From Acidisphaera sp035272265 (GTDB lineage: Bacteria > Pseudomonadota > Alphaproteobacteria > Acetobacterales > Acetobacteraceae), in assembly GCA_035272265.1 (NCBI GenBank), contig DATEQV010000435.1, positions 1 through 21,229 of the forward strand: a stretch of DNA of 21,229 nucleotides, given 5' to 3'. Below, in pieces: positions 8,067 to 16,594 of the stretch (positions are counted from its first letter, which is position 1; the number at the start of each line of letters is the position of its first letter). The notes under the pieces are model-generated. The model saw only the letters and a program-made list of their open reading frames with translations, had not been told where the DNA came from and did not search any database. The position numbers and the translations under genes were made by a program.

Positions 8067-8270
8067 ATGGCAGTCGCGACTGTGTCCAAGATCACCGCCT
8101 CGTCGCCCGACGGCTTCGATGCCGCGGTTCGCGAGGGGCTGATGCGCGCCAGCAAGACGCTGCGCGGCATCACCGGCTTGCGGGTGGAGGACATGAAGGC
8201 GGCCGTGACCAACGGCAAGATCTCGGAATTCCGCGTGACGATGGAAGTGACGTTCGTTCTCGAGGACTGA
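8067..8270 (+). CDS. Dodecin-family protein
   Basis: This 67-aa protein is a dodecin: a single strand-helix-strand-strand unit that assembles into a hollow dodecamer and, in characterised members, stores or buffers flavins. Conserved segments are VSKITASSPDGFDAAV, RASKTLRG, NGKISEFRV and the terminal VTFVLED. An AGGAGGA ribosome site at 8056-8062, four bases before the ATG, is the best in the window, so high expression is likely. The position normally held by the flavin-stacking tryptophan (SAWVKE-type segment in many bacterial dodecins) reads GLRVED here, with no Trp anywhere in the protein. Ligand binding may differ. It stands alone between kup and purA. Confidence 0.93.
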   Translation: MAVATVSKITASSPDGFDAAVREGLMRASKTLRGITGLRVEDMKAAVTNGKISEFRVTMEVTFVLED

Positions 8271-8280
8271 CGCAATCCCC

Positions 8281-8319
8281 GTGGCCGGCCGGCCAGGAGA
8301 CCTGGACCGGGCCGGCCAC
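8281..8319. terminator. Hairpin between convergent dodecin and purA genes
   Basis: A perfect 10-bp stem pairs GTGGCCGGCC (8281-8290) with GGCCGGCCAC (8310-8319). Inside it a second stem CCAGG-AGA-CCTGG (8293-8305) forms, giving one long, very stable hairpin. It lies 10 bases after the dodecin stop and 4 bases past the purA stop, so it probably ends transcription from both sides. A U-run is lacking in either direction, as is common in GC-rich genomes. Confidence 0.65.
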
Positions 8320-8323
8320 CGCT

Positions 8324-9619
8324 TCAGTTCTCGAACGGGTCGCGCACCAGGATGGTGTCGTCGCGCTCGGGGCTGGTGGACAGCAGCGTGACCGGCGTCT
8401 CGGTCAGCTCCTCGATGCGGCGCACGTATTTCACCGCCTGCGCCGGCAGGTCGGCCCACGACCGCGCGCCCCGCGTCGATCCGGTCCATCCCTCCATCGC
8501 CTCGTAAACCGGCTCCGCACGGGCCTGCGCGCCGGGTGCGGCGGGCAGCCGGCGGATCGTCTCACCCCGACCGCCCAGGCGATACCCGACGCAGATGCGC
8601 AGCTCCGGCAGCCCGTCGAGCACGTCGAGCTTGGTCAGCGCCAAACCCTGCACGCCGCCGACCTTCACCGCCTGGCGCACCAGCGCGGCATCGAACCAGC
8701 CGCAGCGCCGACGCCGTCCGGTGACGGTGCCGATCTCGTGCCCACGGTCGCCGAGCAGCGCGCCGGTGTCGTCGTGCAGCTCGGTCGGGAACGGCCCCGA
8801 TCCCACGCGGGTCGAGTAGGCCTTGGCAATGCCGAGCACGAACCCCACCGCACCCGGCCCGATCCCCGAGCCGGACGCGGCCGTTGCGGCGACGGTATTG
8901 CTGCTGGTGACGAACGGATAGGTGCCGTGGTCGACGTCCAGCATCACCGCCTGGGCGCCCTCGAACAGGATGCGCCGGCCGGCGCGCCGCGCCTCGTCCA
9001 GCCGCTCCCAGACCGGCTCGACGAACGGCAGCACGCGGGGCGCCAGCGCCAGCAGGCTCTCCAGCAGCGCGGCTTTTTCGAAGGTCGGCGCACCCAGCCC
9101 GGCGAGCAGCGTGTTGTGATGCCGCAGCAGCTCGTCGAGCTTGGCCGACAGCGTTTCCGGCTCGGCGAGGTCGCAGAACCGGATCGCGCGGCGCGCGACC
9201 TTGTCCTCGTAAGCGGGCCCGATGCCGCGCCCGGTGGTGCCGATCTTCTGCTCGCCCCGCGCCGCCTCGCGCGCGCGATCGAGGGCGGCGTGCAGCGGCA
9301 GGATCAGCGGCGCGTTCTCTGCGATGCGCAGCGTCTCGGGCGTCACGCGCAGGCCCTGCGCCTCGACGCGCGCGATCTCGTCGAGCAGCGCGGTCGGGTC
9401 GACCACCACGCCGTTGCCGATGATGCCGAGCTTCCCGCGCACGAGGCCGGACGGCAGCAGCGACAGCTTGTAGGTCTGGTCGCCCACGACCAGCGTATGG
9501 CCGGCGTTATGGCCCCCTTGGAAGCGCACGACGATGTCGGCGCGGCTGGCGAGCCAGTCGACGACCTTGCCCTTGCCCTCGTCGCCCCACTGCGCGCCGA
9601 TGACGGCTACGTTCGCCAT
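8324..9619 (-). CDS. purA: Adenylosuccinate synthetase
   Basis: This 431-aa enzyme joins IMP and aspartate using GTP to give adenylosuccinate, the first committed step from IMP to AMP, in the cytosol. The P-loop is GDEGKGK (12-18) with catalytic D13, and H41 lies in GGHNAGHT; both have the same numbering as in E. coli. GTTGRGIGPAYEDK (127-140) and the GSTRGARS region near the C-terminus also fit. Length is normal for the family. The ATG at 9619 is preceded by AAAGGAGA, a strong ribosome site that overlaps the stop of hisZ, 15 bases upstream. The two genes form an operon, so purine and histidine synthesis, both nucleotide-linked, are co-transcribed. Confidence 0.98.
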   Translation of the reverse strand: MANVAVIGAQWGDEGKGKVVDWLASRADIVVRFQGGHNAGHTLVVGDQTYKLSLLPSGLVRGKLGIIGNGVVVDPTALLDEIARVEAQGLRVTPETLRIAENAPLILPLHAALDRAREAARGEQKIGTTGRGIGPAYEDKVARRAIRFCDLAEPETLSAKLDELLRHHNTLLAGLGAPTFEKAALLESLLALAPRVLPFVEPVWERLDEARRAGRRILFEGAQAVMLDVDHGTYPFVTSSNTVAATAASGSGIGPGAVGFVLGIAKAYSTRVGSGPFPTELHDDTGALLGDRGHEIGTVTGRRRRCGWFDAALVRQAVKVGGVQGLALTKLDVLDGLPELRICVGYRLGGRGETIRRLPAAPGAQARAEPVYEAMEGWTGSTRGARSWADLPAQAVKYVRRIEELTETPVTLLSTSPERDDTILVRDPFEN

Positions 9620-9634
9620 GACGGCGGTCTCCTT

Positions 9635-10780
9635 TCAGCCGAGTGACGCGGCCTCGCTGCCGCGCAGAATGTATCCGCAGCCGAGCCGCCGCGCCTCGGC
9701 CTCCGGATCCGGCACCGGATCGACGGCCGCGATGGTCGCCCAGCCGCGCCCGCGCAACTCCTGTGCGGCCGCGTGGTCCGCGCCCGCGGGCACGAACACC
9801 CGCGGGCGGCGCGCCGGCCGCTCGGCGACGCGCAGCACGACGTCGGGATACAGCGTCAGCCCCGTCGCGGGCTCGGTGTCGCCGCACAGATACCGGCCGC
9901 CCCGTCCCAGCTCCTGCGTGCGCCCCGGCGCATAGACGGTCACGCAGACGCCGGTGTGGTAGCGGAAACCGCGGAACTCGACCGGATCGAGCGTCAGCCG
10001 CAGCCCCGGCGCGCGGTCGCGGATCGTCGCGACGGTGTCGGCGAGCCGCTCGGCGATCGGCCGCGCCGCCTCCGGCAGCTTCGCCTCGGCCAGTGCCGCC
10101 AGCGCCCGGTCGGCAGGCCCCGCCGCGAGCAGCAGCTCGGTCAGCGTGTCGGCCTGTGCGCCGCCGAGCCGGCGTACCGACGCGGCATCCTTCCGATCCA
10201 GCGCCCGCGCGAGCGCCTGACGTCCGCGTTCGTCGACGCCTGCCGCCTCTACCAGCACCGGCGACAGCGTCGGCATGGTCAGGTCGAAGCTCACCCGGGT
10301 CAGGCCCACGGCGGCCAGTGCCTCGGCGCCGACCAGCACGATCTCGGCGTCCGCGCCGGGACTGTCCGAGCCGATCAGCTCGATCCCTGCCTGGGCGAGC
10401 TGCCGGTCGGGGTTGAGCTGGCTGCCGCGCACGTGCAGGCACTGCCCGGCATAGGACAGCCGCAGCGGCCGGGCCTGTCCAGCCAGCCGCGTGGTGGCGA
10501 TGCGCGCAACCTGCGGCGTGGTGTCGGCCCGCAGCCCCATCATCCGCTGGCTCTCGGGGTCCATCAGGCGAAAGGTCTGGTCGGCGACGGCCGCGCCGGA
10601 GCCGGCGAACAGCCCTTCCTCGAACTCCAGCAGCGGCGGCTTGACCCGTTCGTAGCCGTGGCGGGCAAAGGTCTCCATCAGCCTCTCGACGGCCTCGGCC
10701 TCCGCCTCCGCCTCGGGCGGCAGGAGGTCGCGCAGGCCGGCCGGCAGCAGGGCCGGGTGATTGAGCGCGTCGTCGGACAT
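9635..10780 (-). CDS. hisZ: ATP phosphoribosyltransferase regulatory subunit
   Basis: This 381-aa protein is a histidyl-tRNA synthetase-like paralogue that pairs with short-form HisG to make the first enzyme of histidine synthesis. Motif-2-like and HisA-like features are visible: GLRDLLPPEAE near the N-terminus, the RADTTPQVARIATTRL segment, LRLSYAGQCLHV, and a later GRGGRYL-type glycine segment in place of the full synthetase signature. It lacks the anticodon-binding domain of true HisRS, which argues for HisZ. No hisG is present in the window, so the partner must lie elsewhere. It is first in an operon with purA. The ATG at 10780 has only a weak ribosome site. Confidence 0.92.
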   Translation of the reverse strand: MSDDALNHPALLPAGLRDLLPPEAEAEAEAVERLMETFARHGYERVKPPLLEFEEGLFAGSGAAVADQTFRLMDPESQRMMGLRADTTPQVARIATTRLAGQARPLRLSYAGQCLHVRGSQLNPDRQLAQAGIELIGSDSPGADAEIVLVGAEALAAVGLTRVSFDLTMPTLSPVLVEAAGVDERGRQALARALDRKDAASVRRLGGAQADTLTELLLAAGPADRALAALAEAKLPEAARPIAERLADTVATIRDRAPGLRLTLDPVEFRGFRYHTGVCVTVYAPGRTQELGRGGRYLCGDTEPATGLTLYPDVVLRVAERPARRPRVFVPAGADHAAAQELRGRGWATIAAVDPVPDPEAEARRLGCGYILRGSEAASLG

Positions 10781-10935
10781 GGCGGCTGTCTAACACCCGC
10801 CCCCGGGGAACCAAACCCGCCCGGGCCGCAGGCGGGCGAGCGGGGCGCCCTGGTGGTTATGTCGTGGGCGTTTGATTCTACCCAAGGTTGTATGCACAGG
10901 ATACCGAACAACCAGTCGGGCGCAGACCACCTGCT

Positions 10936-12402
10936 ATGCTGTTCAGTTCGCAGGTTTTCGTCCTGGCCTTCCTGCCGGTCTGCCTGGCGGGCTGGCGGGT
11001 TTTCCACAGTTCCCGCTTGAGACGCCTGTGGGCGTTGCCGTTCCTGATCGTTGCCAGCCTCGTCTTCTACGCGTGGTGGCGGACCGAACTGGTGCTGCTG
11101 CTCGTCGGGTCGGTCGGCGCGAACTACGCGCTCGGCCAGCGCATCCGCCATCTGGCGCGCGGCGGGTCGGACACGGCGGCGAGGCACTGGCTGGCGGCCG
11201 GGATCGCGGCGAACCTGCTGCTGCTCGGTTGGTTCAAATATGCCGATTTCGCCGCCCGCACCGTCGGGCTGACGCCGCCGGGCGTCGCGCTGCCGCTGGC
11301 GATCAGCTTCTTCACCTTCCAGCAGATCATGTTCCTGGCCGAAAGCCGCCGCGATGCGCGCGGCAATTTCGGCTTGGTTCCGTATGCCGCGTTCGTGACG
11401 TTCTTCCCGCACCTGATCGCCGGGCCGATCGTGCGCCCCTCGGAGATCATCCCGCAGTTCGCCTCTGCCCCCTCGCGCCGGCTCGATGCCGAGGCGCTGT
11501 CGTCCGGCCTGACGCTGTTCCTGATCGGCCTGGCGAAGAAGCTGGTGCTCGCCGACACGTTCGCGCCGCTGGCGAACGTGGGTTTCGACGCTGCCGCACA
11601 GGGCGCGTCGCTGACCTTCGTCGAGGCGTGGGTCGCGGTGCTCGCCTTCGCGCTGCAGATCTACTTCGACTTCTCCGGCTATTCCGACATGGCGATCGGG
11701 CTGGCGCGCATGTTCGGAATCCGGTTTCCGGTCAACTTCAACGCGCCGTATCAGGCGGCCAGCATCGCCGAGTTCTGGCACCGCTGGCACATCACGCTGT
11801 CGGCCTTCCTGCGCGACTACGTCTACATCCCGCTCGGCGGCAATCGCCGCGGCCCCGCCCGCCAGCACGTCAACCTGATGGCCACGATGCTGCTCGGCGG
11901 GTTGTGGCACGGCGCGGCCTGGACGTTCGTCGCCTGGGGCGGGCTGCACGGCGCCTATCTGGTCGCGCAGCGCCTCTGGTCGCGTCACGTAAGGTTTGCG
12001 TTGCCGCACGCTGCCTGTCGCGCCATGACGCTGCTCGCGGTGCTGATCGCCTGGGTGCCGTTCCGTGCGGCCGGAGCCGATGCCTCGCTGCGGATGTTGC
12101 GGGGCATGGCGGGGCTGGACGGCATTGCCCTCCCGCAACTGTTCGTCGACGCGTTTCCGCTTCTCACCCGCGTGGCGACGCCGGTGCCGGTGCTGCTGCA
12201 TCTCGGTGACGCGCGCACGCTGGCGCTGCCGGAAGCTGCAGCGTGCCTGTTGCTCGGCTGGGCGATCGTGCTGCTGCTGCCGCCGGTGCAGGACTGGAGC
12301 GAGCGCGTGCGCGCGTGGTCGCTGTCGGGCAGCTTCGCCTTCTCGGCGCAGGCGTTGTTCTTCGCGCCGCACATGACGCCGTTCCTCTATTTCCGGTTCT
12401 GA
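10936..12402 (+). CDS. MBOAT-family membrane O-acyltransferase (AlgI-like)
   Basis: This 488-aa polytopic protein belongs to the membrane-bound O-acyltransferase family that moves acyl groups across the inner membrane to exported sugars. The signature FWHRWHITLSAFLRDYVYIP and the catalytic histidine H325 in GGLWHGAAWTF are present, as is YFDFSGYSDMAIGLARM. About ten to eleven membrane helices are visible. The start at 10936 gives the usual MLFSS-type N-terminus of AlgI-like proteins; the ribosome site is poor. Five bases after its stop begins the SGNH-like gene, the standard MBOAT partner arrangement. No glycosyltransferase or polymerase genes are nearby, so the acylated glycan cannot be named, and calling it alginate would be unjustified. 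Confidence 0.93.
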   Translation: MLFSSQVFVLAFLPVCLAGWRVFHSSRLRRLWALPFLIVASLVFYAWWRTELVLLLVGSVGANYALGQRIRHLARGGSDTAARHWLAAGIAANLLLLGWFKYADFAARTVGLTPPGVALPLAISFFTFQQIMFLAESRRDARGNFGLVPYAAFVTFFPHLIAGPIVRPSEIIPQFASAPSRRLDAEALSSGLTLFLIGLAKKLVLADTFAPLANVGFDAAAQGASLTFVEAWVAVLAFALQIYFDFSGYSDMAIGLARMFGIRFPVNFNAPYQAASIAEFWHRWHITLSAFLRDYVYIPLGGNRRGPARQHVNLMATMLLGGLWHGAAWTFVAWGGLHGAYLVAQRLWSRHVRFALPHAACRAMTLLAVLIAWVPFRAAGADASLRMLRGMAGLDGIALPQLFVDAFPLLTRVATPVPVLLHLGDARTLALPEAAACLLLGWAIVLLLPPVQDWSERVRAWSLSGSFAFSAQALFFAPHMTPFLYFRF

Positions 12403-12407
12403 ACCCC

Positions 12408-13367
12408 GTGCGCCGGATGGTCCTCGCCTGCATCGCCTCGCTGATCGGCTACGGCGTGTTGTTCGGGTTCGTGCTCGACCGCCCGCTCGATCTGGCGTGG
12501 CTGCGCGTGCAGATCGAGGCGAAGCTTGCGCACGGCGCCGCCCTGCCCTCGCCCAAGCTGGTCATCCTCGCCGGCTCGAACGGCCCGTATTCGCATCGGT
12601 GCGCCGTGATCGGCCCGCTGCTGCACATGCCCTGCGTCAACGCCGGCGTCGCGGTGGGCGTCGGCCTCGACTACCTGTTCGCCCGCTGGACGCCGCTGCT
12701 GCGCGCTCGCGACGTGGTCTATCTGCCGATGGAGGAGCAGCAATACGCCCGCAGCGCCGACGCCACCGAGGTCGGCCCCGACGCCGCGATCATGTTCCGC
12801 CACGACTGGCGCACGCTTGCCAAGTTGCCGACCACCCGGTGGCTCGGCGCGTTCTTCGCCTTCGACCTGCCCGCCGCCGCCACCAGCGTCGTCGAGACCG
12901 CCGCCGCCAGTGCCGGCATCGCCGATGCGCGCGCGACGGGCGCCGAGACCAATGCGTGGGGCGACCACGTCGGCCACACGCGCGACAAGGCAGAAGCGAA
13001 TGCCGGTGTGCTTGCGGCGATGCTCCCGATGCACGAGACCGCCGACGCGGTCGCGCGCGGCGACGGCGCGGCGGTGATCGCCAGGTTCGTCCGCGAAGCG
13101 AGCGCGCGCGGCGTCCGCGTCATCGGCGGCCTGCCGACCGGCTTTGCCGACTCACCGCCACCGCCCGCCACGATCGCGGCGATCCGCGAGATCTACGAAG
13201 CGAATGGCGGGACCTTCGCCGCCCTGTCCAACCTGAGCCGCTATCCTCGCGCCGACTTCTACGACAGCCCCGACCACCTGAACGAGGAAGCGCAGATCGC
13301 CCACTCGCGGGCCATCGCCGCGCTGCTCGCCGAACGCCTGACGGGCGTCGCCGTGTCGGCGCGATGA
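12408..13367 (+). CDS. Membrane-anchored SGNH-like acyl-transfer partner
   Basis: This 319-aa protein has one N-terminal membrane anchor (residues 5-23) and a periplasmic domain that resembles the SGNH/GDSL-like partners of MBOAT acyltransferases (AlgJ/AlgX/DltD style). The candidate nucleophile is S57 in ILAGSNGPYSH. The C-terminal block FYDSPDHLN (284-292) holds the Asp/His pair typical of this group. The spacing differs from the plain DxxH motif, with Asp one and four residues before the His. The GTG at 12408 lies five bases after the MBOAT stop; an ATG at 12417 would remove three residues. Its likely role is to accept the acyl group and place it on the polymer. It ends 7 bases from the stop of the convergent transglutaminase gene. 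Confidence 0.75.
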   Translation: MRRMVLACIASLIGYGVLFGFVLDRPLDLAWLRVQIEAKLAHGAALPSPKLVILAGSNGPYSHRCAVIGPLLHMPCVNAGVAVGVGLDYLFARWTPLLRARDVVYLPMEEQQYARSADATEVGPDAAIMFRHDWRTLAKLPTTRWLGAFFAFDLPAAATSVVETAAASAGIADARATGAETNAWGDHVGHTRDKAEANAGVLAAMLPMHETADAVARGDGAAVIARFVREASARGVRVIGGLPTGFADSPPPPATIAAIREIYEANGGTFAALSNLSRYPRADFYDSPDHLNEEAQIAHSRAIAALLAERLTGVAVSAR

Positions 13368-13374
13368 CCCACGT

Positions 13375-14178
13375 TCAGACGACCTCTTCGGTCCAGACCT
13401 TGAAGCCCGAGAGCGTGTTGGGCCCGAACGTGTTGCTGATCGCCACGTCCGCCGCGTCGCGCCCGGTCGCCATCAGGATGCGGCCGATGCGCGGCTTGTT
13501 GTGGCGCGCGTCGAACACGTGCCAGCGGTTGTCGAGGTAGACCTCGAACCAGCCGGAGAAATCCATCGGCGACGGGTCCGGCGGCACGCCGATATCGCCG
13601 AGGTAGCCGGTGCAGTAGCGCGCCGGGATGTTGACGCAGCGGCAGAGCGTGAGCGCCAGATGGGCAAAGTCGCGGCACACGCCGACGCGTTCGTTGAAGG
13701 CCTCCCACGCAGTGCGCGTCGGGCGGGCGTACTGATAGCCGAACGTGATGTGCTGGTGGACGAAATCGCAGATCGCCTTCACGCGCGCCCAGCCGTCCAG
13801 CTGGCCGAACGTCGACCAGGCGAACGGTGCCAAATGGTCGGTCTCGCAGTAGCGGCTGCCGAGCAGAAACAACAGCGTCTCGGACGGCAGCGCCTGGACG
13901 GGATGCTGCCGCAGCTCGGGGAACTGCGGGTCCGGCAGCCCGGAATCGAGCACCAGCGCATCGGTCGTCAGCCGGATGCGGCCGGCCGGCGCTACCAGCC
14001 GCGTGACCCAGTTGCCGAAGGTGTCGCGGTACGAGCTGGTCGGCACGCTCGGGACCGTGAGCAGGTGGTCCGGCCGCACCAGGTCCGATGCGCGCGAGTA
14101 GTGCACGTTGAGGTGCACGATCATCGGCATCGGCTGCGGGCAGTCGTATGTCAGGTCGTAGCCGACGCGGATTTGCAT
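13375..14178 (-). CDS. Transglutaminase-like protein with altered catalytic His position
   Basis: This 267-aa protein has a bacterial transglutaminase-like N-terminal beta domain (residues 1-95) followed by the papain-like core. The core cysteine is C168 in RVGVCRDFAHLALTLCR, and the aspartate is D223 in WHVFDARHNKPRIGR. The segment that in canonical members reads HAW before the strand reads SGW here (S208-W210 in MDFSGWFEVYL), so the usual catalytic histidine is missing; H220 or H226 are near. Some family members I recall carry SAW there, so a distinct subfamily is possible. There is no signal peptide, so it is presumably cytosolic. The start at 14178 follows an AGGA site. It lies 98 bases downstream of the acyltransferase gene on the same strand. 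Confidence 0.85.
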   Translation of the reverse strand: MQIRVGYDLTYDCPQPMPMIVHLNVHYSRASDLVRPDHLLTVPSVPTSSYRDTFGNWVTRLVAPAGRIRLTTDALVLDSGLPDPQFPELRQHPVQALPSETLLFLLGSRYCETDHLAPFAWSTFGQLDGWARVKAICDFVHQHITFGYQYARPTRTAWEAFNERVGVCRDFAHLALTLCRCVNIPARYCTGYLGDIGVPPDPSPMDFSGWFEVYLDNRWHVFDARHNKPRIGRILMATGRDAADVAISNTFGPNTLSGFKVWTEEVV

Positions 14179-14276
14179 GCGAGGTCCTGGCATCCTGGAT
14201 GGCCAGACCGCAACATGGTCCGGCGGAAGGGGCGGCGATAGAGCGGGCGCGCGGGTTTCGCGGCTTCGGGGGTCGT

Positions 14277-15374
14277 TCAGGCGTGCAGCAGCCGGCGCGT
14301 GGCGGCGGTGGCCGGACGTTCCAGCCAGCGATGCAACGCGAATGCCGCCACGATGGTCGCAACCACTGCCGACGCAATATAGGCCAGCACGGCGGCAGGG
14401 CCGGTCCAGCCCAGCCGCAGCCAGACAATTTCGAAGGCGCGCATCGGGAACGGATGCACCAGATAGAGTGCATAGGACGCATCGCCGAGCAGCACCCAGA
14501 ACTCGGTCCAGCGCGACCGGATCGGCCGCACGGGCGCCAGGACGGCCGCGGCCATCAGCAGCGTACACGGCACGCCGTACGCCAGCCCGCGCGGCAGCTC
14601 GGGCAGGCGGTCGCTCACCACCAGCAGCGCGAGTGCAGCGAAGACGAGGAGCAGGCGCGGGGCCGGCGTCAGGCGCGCGCCCGACAACGCGAGCGTCGCC
14701 AGCAGCACGCCGAAGGCGAACTCCAGCACGATCGGGTCGGTCCAGAAGGCCAGCGCCGGCGAGGCCGGCCGCAGCACGCGGCCGATCCCGGCCAGCACGA
14801 CGATCGTCGCGACCACCCAAGGCACCGCCACGCGCGCCTGAAGGCGGATGAACAGCGCGAAGATGGCGTAGAACAGCATCTCGTAGTTCAGCGTCCAGCC
14901 GAGCCGGAACACCGGCTGGATGAACCCGTCGGGACGCTGAACCGGGATGAACAGGTAGCTCGCGACGACGTAGCGGATGCTCTCCAGCCCGTCGCTGATC
15001 GCGTGCGGCGACACCAGCGCTACGGCGACGAGCAGACTCGTCATCGCCCAATACAGCGGCACGATGCGGGCGATGCGACGGCCGAGGAACAGCCGCGCCG
15101 CGTCGCGCCGGCCGAACAGGCGCATCGACGACCACACCATGACGAAGCCGGAGATGACGAAGAACACGTCCACCCCGGCATCCCACGGCAGCGGCCGCAA
15201 CCAGCCATAGGCCGGCTCGCCGGGACGGCCGACGAACACGCCCGCCTGCTGCGTGATGTGCAGGAACGCCACACTCAGCGCCGCCACCGCGCGCAGCACC
15301 TGCACCAGCGGCAATGCGCGCGGATGCAGCGCCGCGGCGGCGGGCGCCTGCACCACTTGCGCTGCCGCCGACAT
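14277..15374 (-). CDS. Acyltransferase-3 family membrane protein
   Basis: This 365-aa protein has about ten membrane helices and belongs to the acyltransferase 3 (OafA/NodX-like) family, which adds acetyl or other acyl groups to surface sugars, lipids or antibiotics. The family's N-terminal motif appears as LVQVLRAVAALSVAFLHIT, with Arg and His at 28 and 38. It is followed by DVFFVISGFVMVWSS and RRIARIVPLYW. ALYLVHPFPMRAFE near the C-terminus is also typical. There is no SGNH domain fused. It starts two bases after the argJ stop, so it is translationally coupled to that housekeeping gene, an unexpected partner. The substrate cannot be told from sequence. Confidence 0.9.
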   Translation of the reverse strand: MSAAAQVVQAPAAAALHPRALPLVQVLRAVAALSVAFLHITQQAGVFVGRPGEPAYGWLRPLPWDAGVDVFFVISGFVMVWSSMRLFGRRDAARLFLGRRIARIVPLYWAMTSLLVAVALVSPHAISDGLESIRYVVASYLFIPVQRPDGFIQPVFRLGWTLNYEMLFYAIFALFIRLQARVAVPWVVATIVVLAGIGRVLRPASPALAFWTDPIVLEFAFGVLLATLALSGARLTPAPRLLLVFAALALLVVSDRLPELPRGLAYGVPCTLLMAAAVLAPVRPIRSRWTEFWVLLGDASYALYLVHPFPMRAFEIVWLRLGWTGPAAVLAYIASAVVATIVAAFALHRWLERPATAATRRLLHA

Positions 15375-15376
15375 CG

Positions 15377-16594
15377 CTACGAGCGGTAGCTGCCGTTGAT
15401 GTCAATGTAGCCGTGCGTCAGGTCGCAGGTCCAAACCGTCGCCCGGCCCTCGCCGAGGCCGATATCGACGCCGATTTCCACCTCGCGCCCGCGCATATGG
15501 GCCACCACCGGCGCCTCGTCGTAGCCCGGCACCACGCCGCCCTCGCGTGCCATCCACACGCCCCCGACGGCGACCGACAGACGGTCGCGGTCCGCCGGCT
15601 CGCCGGCCTTGCCGACCGCCATCACGATCCGGCCCCAGTTGGCGTCCTCGCCGGCAATCGCCGTCTTCACCAGCGGCGAGTTGGCGATCGCCATGCCGAT
15701 GCGCTTGGCGCTGTCGTCGGACACCGCCCCGGTCACGTCGATGCGCACCAGCTTCTGCGCGCCCTCGCCGTCCCGCACCACCTGCAACGCGAGATCGAGC
15801 AGCACCTCGTCCAGCGCGCGGCCGAAATCGTCGAGCGCCGCGTCGGGCCGATTGCCCGCCTGCCCAGTGGCGAACAGCAGCACCGTGTCGGAGGTCGACG
15901 TATCGCTGTCGACGGTCGTGCAATTGAAGCTCGCGGCCACGCCACGCGAGAGCATCGTCTGCAGAGCCTCGGCAGGAACGGCGGCGTCGGTGAACACGAA
16001 ACACAGCATCGTCGCCATGTCCGGCGCGATCATGCCGCTGCCCTTGGCGATGCCGGATATGCGCACCGCCGCATCGCCGATCCGCGCCTCCCTTGTCGCC
16101 GCCTTCGGGAACGTGTCGGTGGTCATGATCCCCCGCGCCGCCTGTTCCCAGGCATCGGCTGCGAGCGACGCGTGCAGCGCAGGCAGCGCGGCGGTCAGGC
16201 GCTCGTGTGGCAGCACCTCGCCGATGACGCCGGTGGACCCGACCATCACCTCGCTCGGCGCGCAGCCCACCAGCGTCGCGACGGCCGCCGCCGTGGCTTC
16301 GCAGGCGGCGACACCGGCGCGGCCGGTGAAGACGTTGGCGTTGCCGGCATTGACCACCAGCGCCCGCGCACTTCCGCCGCTGCCCGCGAGCGCCGCCCGG
16401 CACCAGTCGATCGGCGCGCCGGGACAGCGGTTGCGGGTGAACACGCCGGCCGCCGTCGTGCCTTGAGCCAGCTCCGCCATCACTAGGTCGGTGCGCCCCT
16501 TGTAGCGGATGCCCGCCGCGGTGGCGCCAAGCCGCACCCCGGCCAGCGGCGGCAGCGCCGGAAGCGAAACGGCGAGCGGCGAGACCGCCGTCAT
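15377..16594 (-). CDS. argJ: Glutamate N-acetyltransferase / amino-acid acetyltransferase
   Basis: This 405-aa protein is bifunctional or monofunctional ArgJ, which transfers the acetyl group from N-acetylornithine to glutamate in the cyclic arginine pathway. It is an N-terminal nucleophile enzyme. The self-cleavage motif KGSGMIAPDMATML is at 184-197, with cleavage expected between A194 and T195 and T195 as nucleophile. Other matches are VVNAGNANVFTG, GSTGVIGEVLP and NCTTVDSDTSTSD. Whether it also uses acetyl-CoA cannot be read here. Its ATG overlaps the stop of the foldase gene (ATGA), giving a coupled operon. Length is standard for the family. Confidence 0.97.
   Translation of the reverse strand: MTAVSPLAVSLPALPPLAGVRLGATAAGIRYKGRTDLVMAELAQGTTAAGVFTRNRCPGAPIDWCRAALAGSGGSARALVVNAGNANVFTGRAGVAACEATAAAVATLVGCAPSEVMVGSTGVIGEVLPHERLTAALPALHASLAADAWEQAARGIMTTDTFPKAATREARIGDAAVRISGIAKGSGMIAPDMATMLCFVFTDAAVPAEALQTMLSRGVAASFNCTTVDSDTSTSDTVLLFATGQAGNRPDAALDDFGRALDEVLLDLALQVVRDGEGAQKLVRIDVTGAVSDDSAKRIGMAIANSPLVKTAIAGEDANWGRIVMAVGKAGEPADRDRLSVAVGGVWMAREGGVVPGYDEAPVVAHMRGREVEIGVDIGLGEGRATVWTCDLTHGYIDINGSYRS

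Noticed and set aside
6481..8142. Plus-strand open frame opposite kup
   Set aside because: Gln/Arg/His-rich antisense product, no ribosome site, opposite an unmistakable transporter.
10872..10904. Possible promoter TTGATT ... GGATAC before the MBOAT gene
   Set aside because: The spacing between the two boxes is wrong (about 21 bases), and the -10 match is weak.
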